A DNA stretch of 64,000 nt from Guadua angustifolia. Lineage: Eukaryota > Streptophyta > Magnoliopsida > Poales > Poaceae. The notes under the pieces are model-generated. The model searched no databases and was not told the DNA's origin. It saw nothing but the letters and a program-made list of their open reading frames with translations. Position 1 is the stretch's first letter. The number at the start of each line of letters is the position of its first letter. Where the stretch lies: the NCBI GenBank assembly GCA_036346375.1, contig CM070514.1:15900463-15964462 (forward strand), given 5' to 3'. The translations under genes were made by a program, and so were the position numbers. Of this stretch, positions 10,998 to 21,903 are shown piece after piece.

Positions 10998-11870
10998 TTG
11001 GCACCACTCACGGCATGCCGAAGCCACTGCTCGGAGCCCTCAGGCCGGACCAGGCTGCCTCGCTTTGCTCTGCCGGTGGAGGTTAAGGTGGTCGCCCGAG
11101 TGAGGGCGAGCCCATAAAACTGTCAATATTGGCACCACCTCGGCCCAAATAGGAAGACGCGCCGTCACCTTCCTCCGTGTAATTCCGACGTGTTCGCTGC
11201 AACCGTCCGATATGACCGGGTCCCTGTGGAGGTGATCGAGCACCATTTGGCAACGCCTCCCGCGCCTTGTCAAGCAAAAGATCCGCAAAGCTCCGGAGCG
11301 GCAAGACGCTATTTGGCAGGGAGGTAAAGAAATTATCGATGCGGGATTATCGAGGAGGTCACTCACCCCGAGTGGCTTGCCAATCTCGTTTCGCCAAAAA
11401 GTCCAACGGAAGTGGCGAATGTGTCGACTTCAATCGACCTTAACAAGGCTCGCCCAAAGGATCTTATCCCTTGCCGCGAGTCGACCTTATTATTGACTCT
11501 ACTAAGAAGTTAGAGCTATTATGCTTTCGGATGCGCATCTGTACTACTCGATTAGCATGGCGGTGAAGGATGAAGAAAATCGCTTTGTAACCCCCACGGT
11601 GTTTATTGTTATGTTAGAATGCCTTTTGGTTTAAAGAATGCCATTTCTTTACCAAATACGGCGTATGCACATTACTTTTCGATCACGAGATAGGAAGAAA
11701 TCTTGAAGTATATGTTGATGATCCGGTTGTGAAAGTTAAGAAAAGTGAAGCCTTGATTCAAGACTGGAGGAAACCTTCTCCCATCTTCTAAGAATTGCTC
11801 GAAGTTGAATCCGGAAAAGTGCGTGTTCGGAGTTCCCTCCGGTAAATTATTGGGGTTCCTGGTCACGGCC
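10998..11870 (+). pseudogene. Reverse transcriptase remnant of element A
   Basis: Recognisable scraps run in order through several frames: VDFN..LNKA and LPRVDLIIDST near 11430-11500, SISMAVKDEEN near 11550, VRMPFGLKNA near 11615, and LEVYVDDPVVK near 11705-11735 with the catalytic YVDD intact. After LNPEKCVFGVPSGKLLGFLV (about 11805-11865) the sequence jumps straight to the RNase H-proximal segment (AYPLREILFNRE), so the thumb/connection part is deleted. Many frame shifts are present. Confidence 0.75.
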
Positions 11871-12422
11871 TACCCCCTACGAGAAATCCTGTTCAACCGT
11901 GAAGCAGAAGGTCGCATTGCCAAGTGGTCGGTGGAGCTGGGGGAGTTTAACCTTAAATTTGTTCCTCGCACTGCCATCAAGAGTCAAAAGTTAGCGGAAT
12001 TCATCGCCGAGTGGACTCCGGCTACTCCTGAAGCGGAAGAAACCCCTACATCGCCTCCATGGACCTTGTTTTTCGATGGCTCATTCAGATTGGAAGGCGC
12101 GGGGGCTGGTGTTGCCCTAGTCTCCCCGACTGGTGACGTTCTTCAATATGTTGTTGTTCTTGACTTTAAGGCTAATAATAATATTGCCGAATATGAAGGC
12201 CTGCTGGCAGGGTTGCGCATCGCTTCGGCGCTAGGCATCCGGCGTCTTCAAGTTAAAGGAGACTCCCTGCTGGTCATCAATCAAGCGAGGAAGGAATTTC
12301 AATGCCCTGATCCCGCCATGGCAGCATACTTGGCGGAGGTCAGGAAGATGGAGCGGCGCTTTGAAGGATTGGGATATATTCATATCCCCCGGCGTGATAA
12401 TCACCTCGCGGATGGGCTTTAG
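11866..12422 (+). CDS. RNase H domain of element A
   Basis: The open frame carries AEFIAEWTP, WTLFFDGSFRLEGAGAG, NNNIAEYEGLLAGLRIA, LQVKGDSLLVINQ and IPRRDNHLADGL, with the family's Asp-Glu-Asp-Asp residues visible in FDGS, AEYEG, GDS and NHLAD. This is the RNase H that removes RNA from the RNA/DNA hybrid. It stops at a TAG (12420-12422), after which the same frame continues into the linker and integrase, so this is probably a single nonsense change. Confidence 0.8.
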
Positions 12423-12489
12423 CTGGCATCCTCAAGGGCTTCTGTCCCGGTCGGGGTCTTCGAAGAGAGACTATCGCGACCGTCCATCG

Positions 12490-12730
12490 CAGCCCACGAT
12501 CCAGGTGGGAATGGTGGTGTTGCCATTGCAGCCCATGGTCCAGATGGGAATGATGGTGTCACTGTCGCAGCCCCCAATTCAGGTGGGGACGATGGTATGG
12601 CTGTCGAGGCCTCCGGCTCAGGTGGGGATGGCGACGCTGCTGCCACAGCCTCCAGTTCAGGGAGGGAAGGCGCCGCGTTCGCCTCAGCCCCCAGGTCCGG
12701 GAGGGGAGGCGGCGGTGCTGCCGAGGCAGC
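12490..12730 (+). repeat. Gly/Asp-rich linker repeat between RNase H and integrase of element A
   Basis: About five imperfect 42-48 bp units, each near a CAGGTGGGGA core, encode in the pol frame phrases such as DPGGNGGVAIAAH, GPDGNDGVTVAAP, NSGGDDGMAVEAS and GSGGDGDAA. This is an in-frame tandem-repeat spacer in the polyprotein, flanked by RNase H and the N-terminal part of integrase. Confidence 0.65.
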
Positions 12731-14016
12731 ACCTGGGGAAATGCTTGGCCTGGCAAAGTACCCGGGCGAACACCGAGTGCTCGCCACACTTGGCCGGGAA
12801 GATCAGTGGATGGATCCGATCCTAGCCTTCCTGCGGGACCAAGTGATCCCCGACGATGATGCGTCAGCTGAGAAGATAGAACGTAAGGCTAAGTGCTATA
12901 CTCTGGTAGGTGAGGACCTATACCGCCGGAGCAAAAATGGGATTCTACTGAAGTGCATCACTGTGAAGAGGGAGCGCCTCTCGATATCCATGGAGGCGTG
13001 CAGGGAGCTATATGTCCCAACGCCGTTTGGCAAAGCGTTCGTCGTGGATTTTATTGGCCTACTGCCCTCCAGGATGCTTGCGAGCTGGTGAGGACATGTG
13101 AAGCTTGTTAGTTCTTCGCCAGACAAGTCCACCGACCAGCCCAAGCTCTGCAAACCATTCCGCTCTCTTGGCCGCTTCGCGATGCTGGGGGCCGATATCC
13201 CGGGTCCGTTCATGAACCACAGGGGCTTCACCCACCTTTTCGCCGCCATCGACAAATTTACTAAGTGGTCGTGAAGCGAAGCGAAGACGATGCCATTACG
13301 GCTTCACTCTTTGTAAATTTATGCATGGGATATTCACCCGCTTTGGAGTCACCAACCGCATCATCACTGACAATGGAACTCAGTTCACCAGCGCGGCATT
13401 TTTGGAATTCTGTGATGAAATGGGCACTAAGGTATATTTTGCTTCGGTCGCCCACCCCAAGAGCAATGGTCAAGCTAAGCGCACCAATGCGTTGGTGCTA
13501 AAGGGCCTCAAGACCGTATGCTTGATCGACTCCATGGCGAGGCGCGCATTGACCGAAGAGCTCCCGGTCAGGTGTGGTCGCTCAGTACCACACCCAGTAG
13601 ACCTCTGGTGAGACGCCTTTATCTTAGTGTATGGGGCGGTCGTTTCTCCCCTCCGAACTATCGCTTGGCTTCCACGCGTCTCAGCTTTTCAAATAAGAAG
13701 GCCATGAAGATATTCGGCAGAGGACGCCAACCTCTTGGAAGAAGTTTGCGACGGTCAGCCGCCCTTCGCCGCCTGGACATCAAGAAAGTCTCAGTGACCA
13801 CGCCACCGGGTCTCTGAGAGGACATCGGCGATGGGCGACCTGGTCTTGCGCAGAATTCAGGCGCATGCTGGGTTGCATAAGCTGTCTCCCCAGTGGGAGG
13901 GCCCCTTTAAGATGGTCTCAGTATCTCGACCCGGGGCGGTCCGGTTAGCCACCGAAGACGGTCAAGAGTTGGCGAATTCCTACAATGTGGAGTTGTTGCG
14001 AAAGTTTTATCCATGA
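12731..14016 (+). pseudogene. Integrase of element A
   Basis: After REDQWMDPILAFLRDQ and CYTLVGEDLYRRSKNGILLKC (to about 12960) comes a damaged zinc-binding part. The catalytic core follows, with DIPGPFMNHRGFTHLFAAID near 13190-13255 and FTRFGVTNRIITDNGTQF near 13330-13390, then SNGQAKRTN near 13465. The C-terminal segment at 13831-14016 reads MGDLVLRRIQ, HKLSPQWEGPF, NVELLRKFYP and has no chromodomain, as in Tat elements. Several frame shifts and a deletion around 13040-13100 break it. Confidence 0.8.
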
Positions 14017-15330
14017 GAAAAACTGTAAGTACCCGATGATTCGCTTTGATCAGCCCCGGGATGGACTTGTCCCCCAGCTGATCGGCGGTCATTGGTTGTT
14101 AGTAATGTTACTATCTTGAGGATTTTCGACTTCGTCATTACTCCTCTTTTTGTGTCCTACGGGACGGTTTGTTGCATGGGTGCTATTGGTCCCCGGGTTT
14201 TGGCTGTCCCTTGTTGGTTCATAACTATGCCCAATATATGTACTGGGTAAGGACGAGCAACCAGAAAGCGGATTTGGCACATTGTTTAAATGTGGTTTGT
14301 ACGCCTCGGGTTGGCTCTCAGAAGCACCGCTGGTCGTCCCCACAAGTGCTGCAGGCCTACTATCCTTCCTGGGAGTTCGCTGCCTTACCGTACATTGTCT
14401 TGGGACATGTTTTGAAAAAACGGCGGGGACATAGAAGCTGAAACAAGTCAACCAATATTATCCCATGCACAGACTTATGTTGCCAGGATCTATGTTTTAT
14501 GTATCCTGCATGATATTTATCCGCCTTTGCAATAGCTGCATTTATGCACGGGGTAAAACCTCAAGGCTTTACCTCGTGTCAGAAAGAAAAGGAATCATAT
14601 CGCATGAGGTGCCTAGTGGTGCGCCCCGCTTGGGGGCCGGGTCGCCGCGTATGGGGGCCGGTCGCTAAGACTCGACTCGGTCGCCCAACGCTTGGATTGT
14701 AAACCAGATAAGTGTTTCAAATAACACTCTCGATTGTTTGCTTATGTATATGCTAGAATTGGTCAAATTATGCATGGTTATCACGGGCGTCGTAAACCCG
14801 ATGGCTCCTTGGTGATAGAAGGAAAGTCTTCAGTGTGAGCGTCTAGTAAGATTAAGTGACCAGGGTGTAAGTTTGGCACGGTGCTCAACACAAACAGACA
14901 CCTCGGGTTGGTTTCGTAAGCACCGTTGTCACTATTGGGTGCCGCTGGGCCAAAATCACTTCTGGAAACTTATCATCTTCTACGCCACACTAGGGCATGA
15001 TTCTAAGAGATCACAAGGACCTAAGTCCAGAAGGGTTTAGGCCAATGGCAACCTTGCATAAAACTTTGACGGTAAAATTATCCTGTACTTAGATACAGAC
15101 TTTTATACCTTAAGGCCATTTTTGCCTAAGCTTGGTATAACTTATGCGCATTGCGCTAATGCTTGTGGTTAGTTGCGTGCAGTTTTTGTAGGAATTCTAG
15201 GATGTTGCCCTGGACTTAAGAGCCTAACAAATGTTTTGGCTGTGTTTCAAACTGGCCGCCAAGCGATTCCAGCATGCAATATCAAACAATCACAACAAGC
15301 AAGCGTCAAGGTAAAACCAGAAAGCATTTG
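14017..15330 (+). other. 3' untranslated region of element A with degenerate internal repeats
   Basis: There is no convincing reading frame here. A module with CCTCGGGTTGG..TC..AAGCACCG occurs at about 14310-14340 and again at about 14900-14935, in otherwise loosely similar surroundings. The C-terminal end of the antisense ORF begins at about 15331 on the other strand. Repeat-rich 3' regions are usual for Tat/Ogre elements. Confidence 0.45.
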
Positions 15331-17758
15331 TTACGACTGAAATTTGTTAAAGTGTTCATACAGGCAAAGCAGGCTGATCAACGAAAGAAACAAAAACAAA
15401 AGAAATAAGGCGGCGACCCGACTCCTCATTCGTCGCCCACGTCGATGTCGCCGACGTCCGCTTCCTCCGCCACCGGAGTGGAGACATCCATGTCCGGCTC
15501 CTGCACGTGCAGTTGCCCGGCCAAGTGCTCGGCGGCGCATGTACGCTGCGCCTCGCTGGCGGCGTCCCCGCGATGCCGGTCTCTCTACGCCATTGTCCAG
15601 TCGAGGCGCCACGACGGCCCAAAGATGCCAAAGACGCATGCGGCCACCGCCGCAACTTCTTGCCCCTCCCCGTGGAGCGCGGCGGCTAGGGCGGCGAGCA
15701 TCCCGAGTGCCTCCGCGGCCCGGCCGGGTCGCGTAGGCGTCTTGCAGGCGGTGTCTGGAGGGCACCTCAAAGACCACGCCCAAAGGTTCCAGGCATCTTT
15801 TGATGCGCAGGAAGGCTCCCTTGAGCATGGTGGTGAGGTTGTGCTTGAGGCGGTCACCAGACTCCGAGGTCCTGTACCTCGGCCTTCTCGCCACATTGCT
15901 ACATAGCAGCCGGGCGGTCGCGGTGGTCTTTTCTCGTGCCGTCGCCGTGTCCGACTTCTCCCTCTCCCGCGCCAGCTCGTCGATGGCCCCCGTCAGTTGC
16001 CTCGCCGTCCGGGCTCCGTGCTCGGCGGCCGTGGCGAGGAGCGCGCCGAGTGTGCTTGTGTAGATTGCCGAGCTCGTGAAAGCTCAACGGCGTGGCGCCT
16101 GAGGCGTGGCGACGGTGTGAAACAAGTTGGCGAGGCGTTAGCGTCGAGGCGGTTGCCTGGTTTACTGGGCGCGGCAGCCGGCGGCGCCTGAGCGGAAGTC
16201 TCCGCCGCCTCTTTGGGTGCAGGCGGCGTTGTCCCCCTTGGAGCATCTCGTGGGGCCGCCCTGGGCGTCGCCCTCAAGCTGAAACTAGCCCTGGGGACCT
16301 CAAGCCCGCCTTGTCGAGTGGCGGCAGGGGTCCCCATCGCGAAAGGCGGTGGCGCCATGGAGGATGGGATCGGCGCCACAGGGGGAATTGGAGAAGAAGC
16401 CGGCGCCGTAGCAGTTGGCGCCGTGGATGGTGAAACAGCGCCGTAAGCGCAGCGGCCGCTCGCCGTCGGCCGGCGTCACGCTGGGCACCGGTGGCGGCGG
16501 AATGGCGGCGGCGCGAGGTAGAGATGCCGGCGCAGGCGGGCGGCGCCGGCAGATTAGTGCTGCGATTAGGCGGCGGTCGACCGCTCCAGATGAAGTCGCC
16601 GCCACCCTTGGGCTGGTGGCGGCGGAGGTTTCACCCGCATGGTGGGCCTTGTTCACACCCGGACTTGAGGTGTCCGGGATGAGCGGCCGCTTGCCCGCGG
16701 CTCGATCGGCAAGAGGAGGTGCGTCCCTGATCATCAGAGGGGCGTGCGGCGGCATCACGGCGAGGCCGGTGGAGTCCATCGGCGGCAAAGAACTCGACGA
16801 TCTCGGGCGCCCGCGGCTCCACGTCGGCAAGTGGCCGGGCCGATGAAGGGAAGTCTAGGCCGGCGGGGATCGGCGGCATGAGCCCGGAGAGCCACCTGCT
16901 GAGGCGTGGCCCATGCAAGTTTCCGCTACCGCCAAGGTTAAAAACAATACTGAGAATCTTTGGTTGGTAGGAGAAAGACAAAAAGACATGAAAACAAAAA
17001 AAAGCCAAGGAGTAGCAGTGAAGACTTACGGGCAGGGAAGGTGCGGGTGATGTCATTGTCGCCCGTATACTGCCACGCCGGGCGCATACGGCGACGGAGA
17101 GGACTCAATCTTCGGGATACGAAATCCCTGACGATCAGCGCCCCGGTTAAGCCGGCGTCCCGCAAGTTGTTGATGCAGGTCGCCATCGCCTGGAGCTCCA
17201 CCGTCTCTTCGACGGGCGAGTTCCAGTTCTCGGTGACCGCCGCCGGCCCGGCGGGCACCTCCAGCGCCTCGAGCCCGCTGTCGTCGTTGACGTACAGCCA
17301 CTCGGTGCGCCAAGCCTTCCAGTTTGATCTGGGCTGGAAGGGAATGTAGCGAGCAGCCATCCCATCCCGGAGGCGGAAATGGCAACTCCCCAGCAGCTCG
17401 CCGTCGGAGGAGGCACGGCAGAGGAAGAAATAGCGGAAGAGCGGGAGGTTCGGCATCACCCCCATGAACATTTCACAGAGGTGTGCAAAGATGGCGAGGA
17501 AAAGAATAGAGTTGGGGGTGAGATGAAGGTGATGGATTTCGTAGAAGTGAAGGACGGTAAGGATAAACTCGGAGAAAGGCGGTACCAGACCCACCATGAT
17601 GCCCCACACGAAGATGATGAACTCATCGGCGGGGCACTGTGGCGTAGGAGTCCCGGCCCAAAAGTAGAGAGGGCCCTCTGGCACGACGGTGTGGAGTCTC
17701 CCCACCGTGTAGGAGTCCACTGAGGAAGCGGGAATGGAAGACGAGTCCGAAGAAGCCA
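15331..17758 (-). pseudogene. Antisense ORF of Tat element A ('putative gypsy type transposon' protein)
   Basis: From an ATG at 17758 the minus strand encodes MASSDSSSIPASSV, then IFVWGIMVGLVPPFSEFILT, LHFYEIHHLHLTPNSIL, RLRDGMAARYIPFQ, KAWRTEWLYVNDD and GLTGALIVRDFVSRRLSPL. This is the conserved family named putative gypsy-type transposon (Transposase_28), known as the antisense ORF of Tat elements; its function is unknown. After TRTFPA there is a consensus donor GTAAGTC (about 17031-17037) and a probable acceptor near 16929, and reading continues with GNLHGPRLSRWLSGLMPP. The GC-rich C-terminal part (15331-16300) has Ala-rich helices such as GQEVAAVAACVFGIFGP in shifted frames. Confidence 0.8.
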
Positions 17759-17850
17759 TGGAAGCGAAAGTGTCAAAATGCAAGAAAAGCTTGAAGGAAC
17801 AAGACGAAGTTTGCAAAGAGTGCTAAAAGCGTGAACTGTTTGGTGCGGAT

Positions 17851-17866
17851 GGGTCTATATGTATCC
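17851..17866 (-). promoter_or_regulatory. TATA-like element of A's antisense ORF
   Basis: The minus strand has GATACATATAGACCC about 95 bp upstream of the antisense ORF start. The matching ORF of B and the accessory ORF of D have CTATAAATA at comparable distance. It is weaker than those two. Confidence 0.4.
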
Positions 17867-18060
17867 CCCACTCGCACCGACCGTTCACGAAAGCACAAGG
17901 TTGTGCGCCGTTTCAGGTCCCAAGGAAAATCGGCGGATGCATCGAAGCGCGGGAATCGAGGCGGTTGCATCCTGATGAGTGGTGCCCCCATCCAAGAATG
18001 CACCGGCATTTAATGTAAGATCTCAAAAAGCTCTAAGGCGCGTTCTTGGGTGGGCAGGGG

Positions 18061-19088
18061 CTCTTTGCCGTATTTCGCCGAGGTACCCTCTCCGCCGCAC
18101 AAAAGCATGCATGGCCCATATGGCGCCTCTGGCAAAGGGTGGGTGTTTACACCCTCTGAGACGTCGATCCCCACGTGGCGCCCGGGCGAAGCTGGTGGGC
18201 GACCACGCCGCACTCAAAGACACGTGGCGGCTTTGGCGGCGATTAGGCGCACGCCTATCCACCGTGCTTGGTTCACGTGGCGCCGCGGCGAGCGGGCGAC
18301 CATGCTCGCTGCTTCGGCGCCCGGCCACGTGGCGGCTCGGCGGCGGTTAGGCACGCCTACGTCCACCGGTGCCGGTCACGTGGCGCCGGGCGGCGGTGGG
18401 GCGACCACGCCGCCGCTCGCCCGCCACACCCACGTGGCGGTGAGCGAGCACGCCTTGTTCATCACGCCGCCATGCAAAAAGGTGGGATGCGGTGGCTTCG
18501 CCTCGAAGTCTCCTTCCACGTCGTACCGTGTCAGAGACAGGTCTGCTGTACCAGGCACGTCGATTCCAAGGAATTCTGCAACAAGCCCGTTCCTCTAACG
18601 CCTCACACCTACCCGTCGCAGAGAGGTCCTTTCCCGGAAGAACCGGGCGAAGGCATGCGCTGGCATTAATTAGGGCTGAAGGAACGGGACAGCGCATAAA
18701 GATGTAATAAATGCATGTAAGATAAGCATGATGACATCCCTCCTCCATCTGACTCGTGTAAGCCCGTGCATATAAGGGCACTTGAGAACATACGAGAAAA
18801 AGAGAGAAAGGGGAGGAAAAAGAAACTCAACAGAAGAGCTGGTCATTAGCAAGCTCTGTAACCAAGCCCACGACATTCAATCCAAGACTAAGCAGGAAGT
18901 AGGGCTGTTACCCTTCTCCATGGGGGCCTGAACCTGGGTAAAATCGTGTGTTCATCTTGATTTTAGACATCAGAATTCGTTAGTGTGAGAGGTGCTGGGG
19001 TTTCCCTCTGCTAGGGTTCGCCGGCTACCAAAGACACCCCCTACCAACCAAACCGGTCCAGTAGACTTGGGCTGTCGGTTGAAATACA
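18061..19088 (+). repeat. 3' LTR of element A
   Basis: This 1,028-bp block aligns with 7657-8677, including GGTACCCTCTCCGCCGCACA, the TATA-like GCATATAAGGGCAC (about 18769) and TTAGTGTGAGAGGTGCTGGG. It starts TTTGCCG instead of TGTCGGCG and stops after GAAATACA, lacking the terminal CCGACA of the 5' copy. A purine tract (GGGTGGGCAGGGG, about 18048-18060) lies directly upstream as the polypurine tract. Confidence 0.82.
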
Positions 19089-19619
19089 AGGCAGTCATCA
19101 TTCTGAAATTTCTAGAAGATGCCTCACTTTGCTCTCGATGACCCTCAAAGAACATCAATGTTAAATCTTTTTTTTAGTGTTATGAACTTAAGATTTTTGA
19201 CTACCCGCTAGTCTTAAATCTTTTTTTTAATGTTATGAACTTAAGATTTTTGCGTTACTAGAGAGAGGATGAGAGATTGGCGTTACCTAATATCGCGGCA
19301 GAGAGGAGAAGAGCGTGAAGCGGCATCGCCTTTTCTCCGGATCTCGCCTCGGGCGGGTGGCGCGACAGCGTGGGCGGCTCGACGGCGACGCCGGGCTGCG
19401 CTGATCGCCTCGGCGAAGCTCCGCTGTGACCTAACTCTGGCGGCGCGGCGTTGAGCGCCGAGGGTCCCGTTAGCGTCGCCCATTCACGTATGTGGCGCGG
19501 TGGCGGCGGCAGCGAGGCGAAGCGGCGGTGGGAAAGGCAGGCGGCGGCGGCGCACGCTGCGAGCGCGTGGAGAGAAAGCTGCGGCGAGGAGTTTTTTTTG
19601 GGCGCGATGGTTTTAGGTG
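19089..19619. other. Right internal part of CACTA J: duplicated AT-rich segment and GC-rich block
   Basis: A segment of about 38 bp containing GTTATGAACTTAAGATTTTT occurs twice, at about 19162-19199 and 19215-19252. It is followed by a GC-rich, CpG-rich block (about 19300-19600) with no recognised protein in any frame. This may be the 5' transcribed end or promoter region of J. Confidence 0.45.
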
Positions 19620-19948
19620 CGCAACTATTTTCGACGGTGACTTGGTTGGCAAGCGAAATTAGCTAGATATTTTCGACGGTCTAAAGGTAGCCGATTTAAA
19701 TTATCTAGCTATTTTCGGCAACTTAATTGAAGCCGATTTAAATTAAATTCATATTTTCGATCGCTAGTCGGTGATTTAACTTGAAAATTTATTTTCGACG
19801 GCTAACCAATGGCCTAAGCGAAATTATAGCATTTTATTTTCGACTGCTTTAGTTGGTATTTATTTAATTTATAGACATATTTTACTGACTTTCAAAAGGT
19901 GGCGAAATTAGTTTTGGCCATACTTAATCAACCACGTTTTCTGTAGTG
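19620..19948. repeat. Right terminal and subterminal repeats of CACTA J
   Basis: Copies of TATTTTCGACGG (about 19628, 19668, 19790), TTTTCGACTG (19845) and GCCGATTTAAATTA (two) match words at the left end. The element closes with CTGTAGTG followed by the TTT duplication. Confidence 0.75.
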
Positions 19949-21845
19949 TTTGGACCATGTTTGGTTTTCCATTCAAATTGCTTTCTTCCTCTCTCTCTTT
20001 CAAACTCAAATTTATGTCTTTTGGGTATTTGTCAATATACTCATCAAAGAGAGATTGAAAGACCATATAGAGATCTAACCTTATTGGTGATGAGTTGTTA
20101 ACCGTGTTTAAGCATAAGGTGCTTGAGTTGGAGTTTAATTTGAATTGGATTTTTAAAATGAAGCAATTTTAGTTTTGTCTACTAGTAGAGGCACTATCGA
20201 CCTTAGGGGGGCGGTACTATCGGCCAGGGGGTAGTAGTACCGGCCAAAGGGAGCGGTAATTATATTCTAGAGAGGAGATTTGTTAGGTCTTTATGGGAGC
20301 GGCACTACTGGCCATGTTGGGATGGTAGTGCCAGCCAAGCAGCACTACCGACTCTGGGGAGCGGTAGTGCCGGCCAGGTGGCACTATCAGCCTGGTGTAG
20401 GCGGTAGTGCCGACTTCATGAGTGAATTGCATATTAAAATATGATTTTGGATGATTTATTGCATATCATTTTGGGCAATGCTGTGTGATGTGTTTTCTTA
20501 TTTTTTTTATGGTTACAGGATGACGGTGCTAGGTCATGGTGAAGCGGAGGATGACTAGGACTAGGCGAGGTGCGTCAGAGGTCCAAACGGTCGAGAATCA
20601 CCGTAAGATGATTGGAGACGGAGTTACTGCGAACCTAGAAGACAAGAAATGGATGAGGTACTAATTAGGAGATGCTCGGATCAAGGAGGGCCATTGGATT
20701 GTGGTCTAAGTGATAGAGTAGTGTGTCTAGTTAGTTTGCTTTGAGAAGCATACAAAACCCGTTATGTTGTTGGGTTTTGGGTTAGCCCATATATGAGTAA
20801 GTGAGTCAATCCTACCTCTTGATAAGTGATCCTTAGGGTAGATGGAACTCATCCAAGGGTGGACGATGACTCAAGAGTAGTATAAATAGAGAGGTAGGGT
20901 TAGCCATCCTCCTCTTAAAGGTTTTGAGGTTTTGTGCTCCTTTGAGTTTTACCTACTTGTTTGTAAAGGCTTTGTAAACCTCCCTTCCAGAAATGAAAAT
21001 TTAATTTTTTCTCAATTCTGGATTTACTTTCCGCATTTACATTATATCTTTAAATTCCGCAATTTATATTCTTGCAATTTACTTTGCGCACATTTGGATT
21101 TGCCTCCCCTCCTTCTAAATGCTTGTGAATCTTTTTTCAAGGATGAATGATCGATGGATGAGTCTTCTTTAGACCATATCCCAATTATATAAGCAAATCT
21201 TGTGTACTTCCTTGCAAGAAACTGATTTTTGCCCTTGAGAGGATCAATGTTAGAAGATTGGGTTCTTGGGTATTTTTGTCTTGTGTTCTAGCTTGCTATA
21301 ACATGTGGGAAGCCATCTAGAATCATCTTGATCGTCAAGAACCCATGAGCTAGCTGTGAGCCAAGTTTTTGTTCTTAAACTCGTTCTTATGCACCCTTCC
21401 ATAAATTTGAAGAAAGTCAAAATTTTGATGTCAATTCTTGCAATCAAAGGTTGGAATAGATTCTTGATATCCATAGGAAGGTGTCCACAAAGTTTCATTG
21501 AGTTTGGATTAGCCGATCAAAAGATTCCTCAATTTTTCTTTTTGAACTTGTGCTGAAAATACTGTTCATAGTGTTGATTTTTCTTTAGCTACAATACAAA
21601 GTGTTGATTTTTCCTTAGCTACAGCACCCCAGCAGTACAGCTATGGTACCCCCAGTCGTGTCTGGCTACTGTTCATCTAGCATTACCGGGCCTATATGCG
21701 ATAGTGTCGGCCCCTGGTAGAGAATTTCATGTTTTTTGCTATCTCCATTCTTTAATGATATGAGGTTGTTGGGTGGACTATTTTGAGTGGGAGAAAATTT
21801 TATTTTGGGATCATTCACTCCTCTCTAATCGCTAACTTGATCCTT
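19949..21845 (+). repeat. Main part of the LTR shared by copia H and K
   Basis: This lies between the right end of CACTA J and a copia primer site at about 21849. It carries a clear promoter, AGTATAAATAGAGAGG, at about 20878-20893. Between about 20185 and 20420, and again at 21676-21715, it has repeated GCGGTAGTGCCGGCC-like words in both orientations. Together with 4453-4665 it would make an LTR of about 2.1 kb. No second copy is available to define the ends. Confidence 0.55.
20185..20425. repeat. Inverted and direct CGGTAGTGCCGG repeats in LTR H/K
   Basis: At least eight imperfect copies of GGTAGTGCCGGCC, or its complement-like form GGCACTACCGRC, are packed in about 240 bp in alternating orientation, able to form hairpins. 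Sirevirus LTRs are known for clustered palindromic CGG/CCG motifs upstream of the TATA box, and this cluster lies about 450 bp upstream of one. Confidence 0.6.
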
Positions 21846-21848
21846 CGA

Positions 21849-21862
21849 TTGATATCAGAGTC
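21849..21862 (+). other. Met-tRNA primer-binding site of copia K
   Basis: TTGATATCAGAGTC is a two-base variant of TTGGTATCAGAGCC, the standard initiator Met-tRNA primer site of plant copia elements. The gag ATG follows at 21904. Confidence 0.7.
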
Positions 21863-21903
21863 AATTTTGCTCTTTCCATAGATCTTGACCGATCTCGAGA
21901 GCT

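Larger units (their letters stand above)
7657..19088 (+). mobile_element. Tat-type Ty3/gypsy LTR retrotransposon A
   Basis: Two similar blocks of about 1.02 kb (7657-8677 and 18061-19088) flank gag, protease, reverse transcriptase, RNase H and integrase in gypsy order on the plus strand. An antisense ORF on the minus strand lies between integrase and the 3' LTR, which is diagnostic of the Tat lineage. All frames are damaged. The 3' LTR has lost its last bases and no clean 5-bp target duplication is visible. The element sits inside CACTA J. Confidence 0.85.
4666..19948. mobile_element. CACTA (En/Spm-type) DNA transposon J with captured genes and a nested retrotransposon
   Basis: The left end begins CACTACAGGAATCC and the right end is the complement of CACTACAGAAAACG. 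The 3 bases outside each end are TTT (4663-4665 and 19949-19951), the 3-bp duplication typical of CACTA elements. Both ends (4690-5080 and 19620-19930) carry the same subterminal words, TATTTTCGACGG and GCCGATTTAAAT, in several copies and both orientations, which ties the ends together. About 11.4 kb of the interior is the later insertion A, leaving roughly 3.8 kb of J. No TnpA or TnpD transposase is recognisable, so J is non-autonomous. It holds host gene fragments at 5444-7237 and 7591-7650. Confidence 0.85.

Noticed and set aside
16092..16846. Long plus-strand open frames in the GC-rich C-terminal part of A's antisense ORF
   Set aside because: They are antisense shadows of Ala/Pro-rich coding on the minus strand; no known domain.
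20185..20425. CRISPR-like array
   Set aside because: Repeats alternate in orientation and vary in spacing, within a plant LTR upstream of a TATA box.
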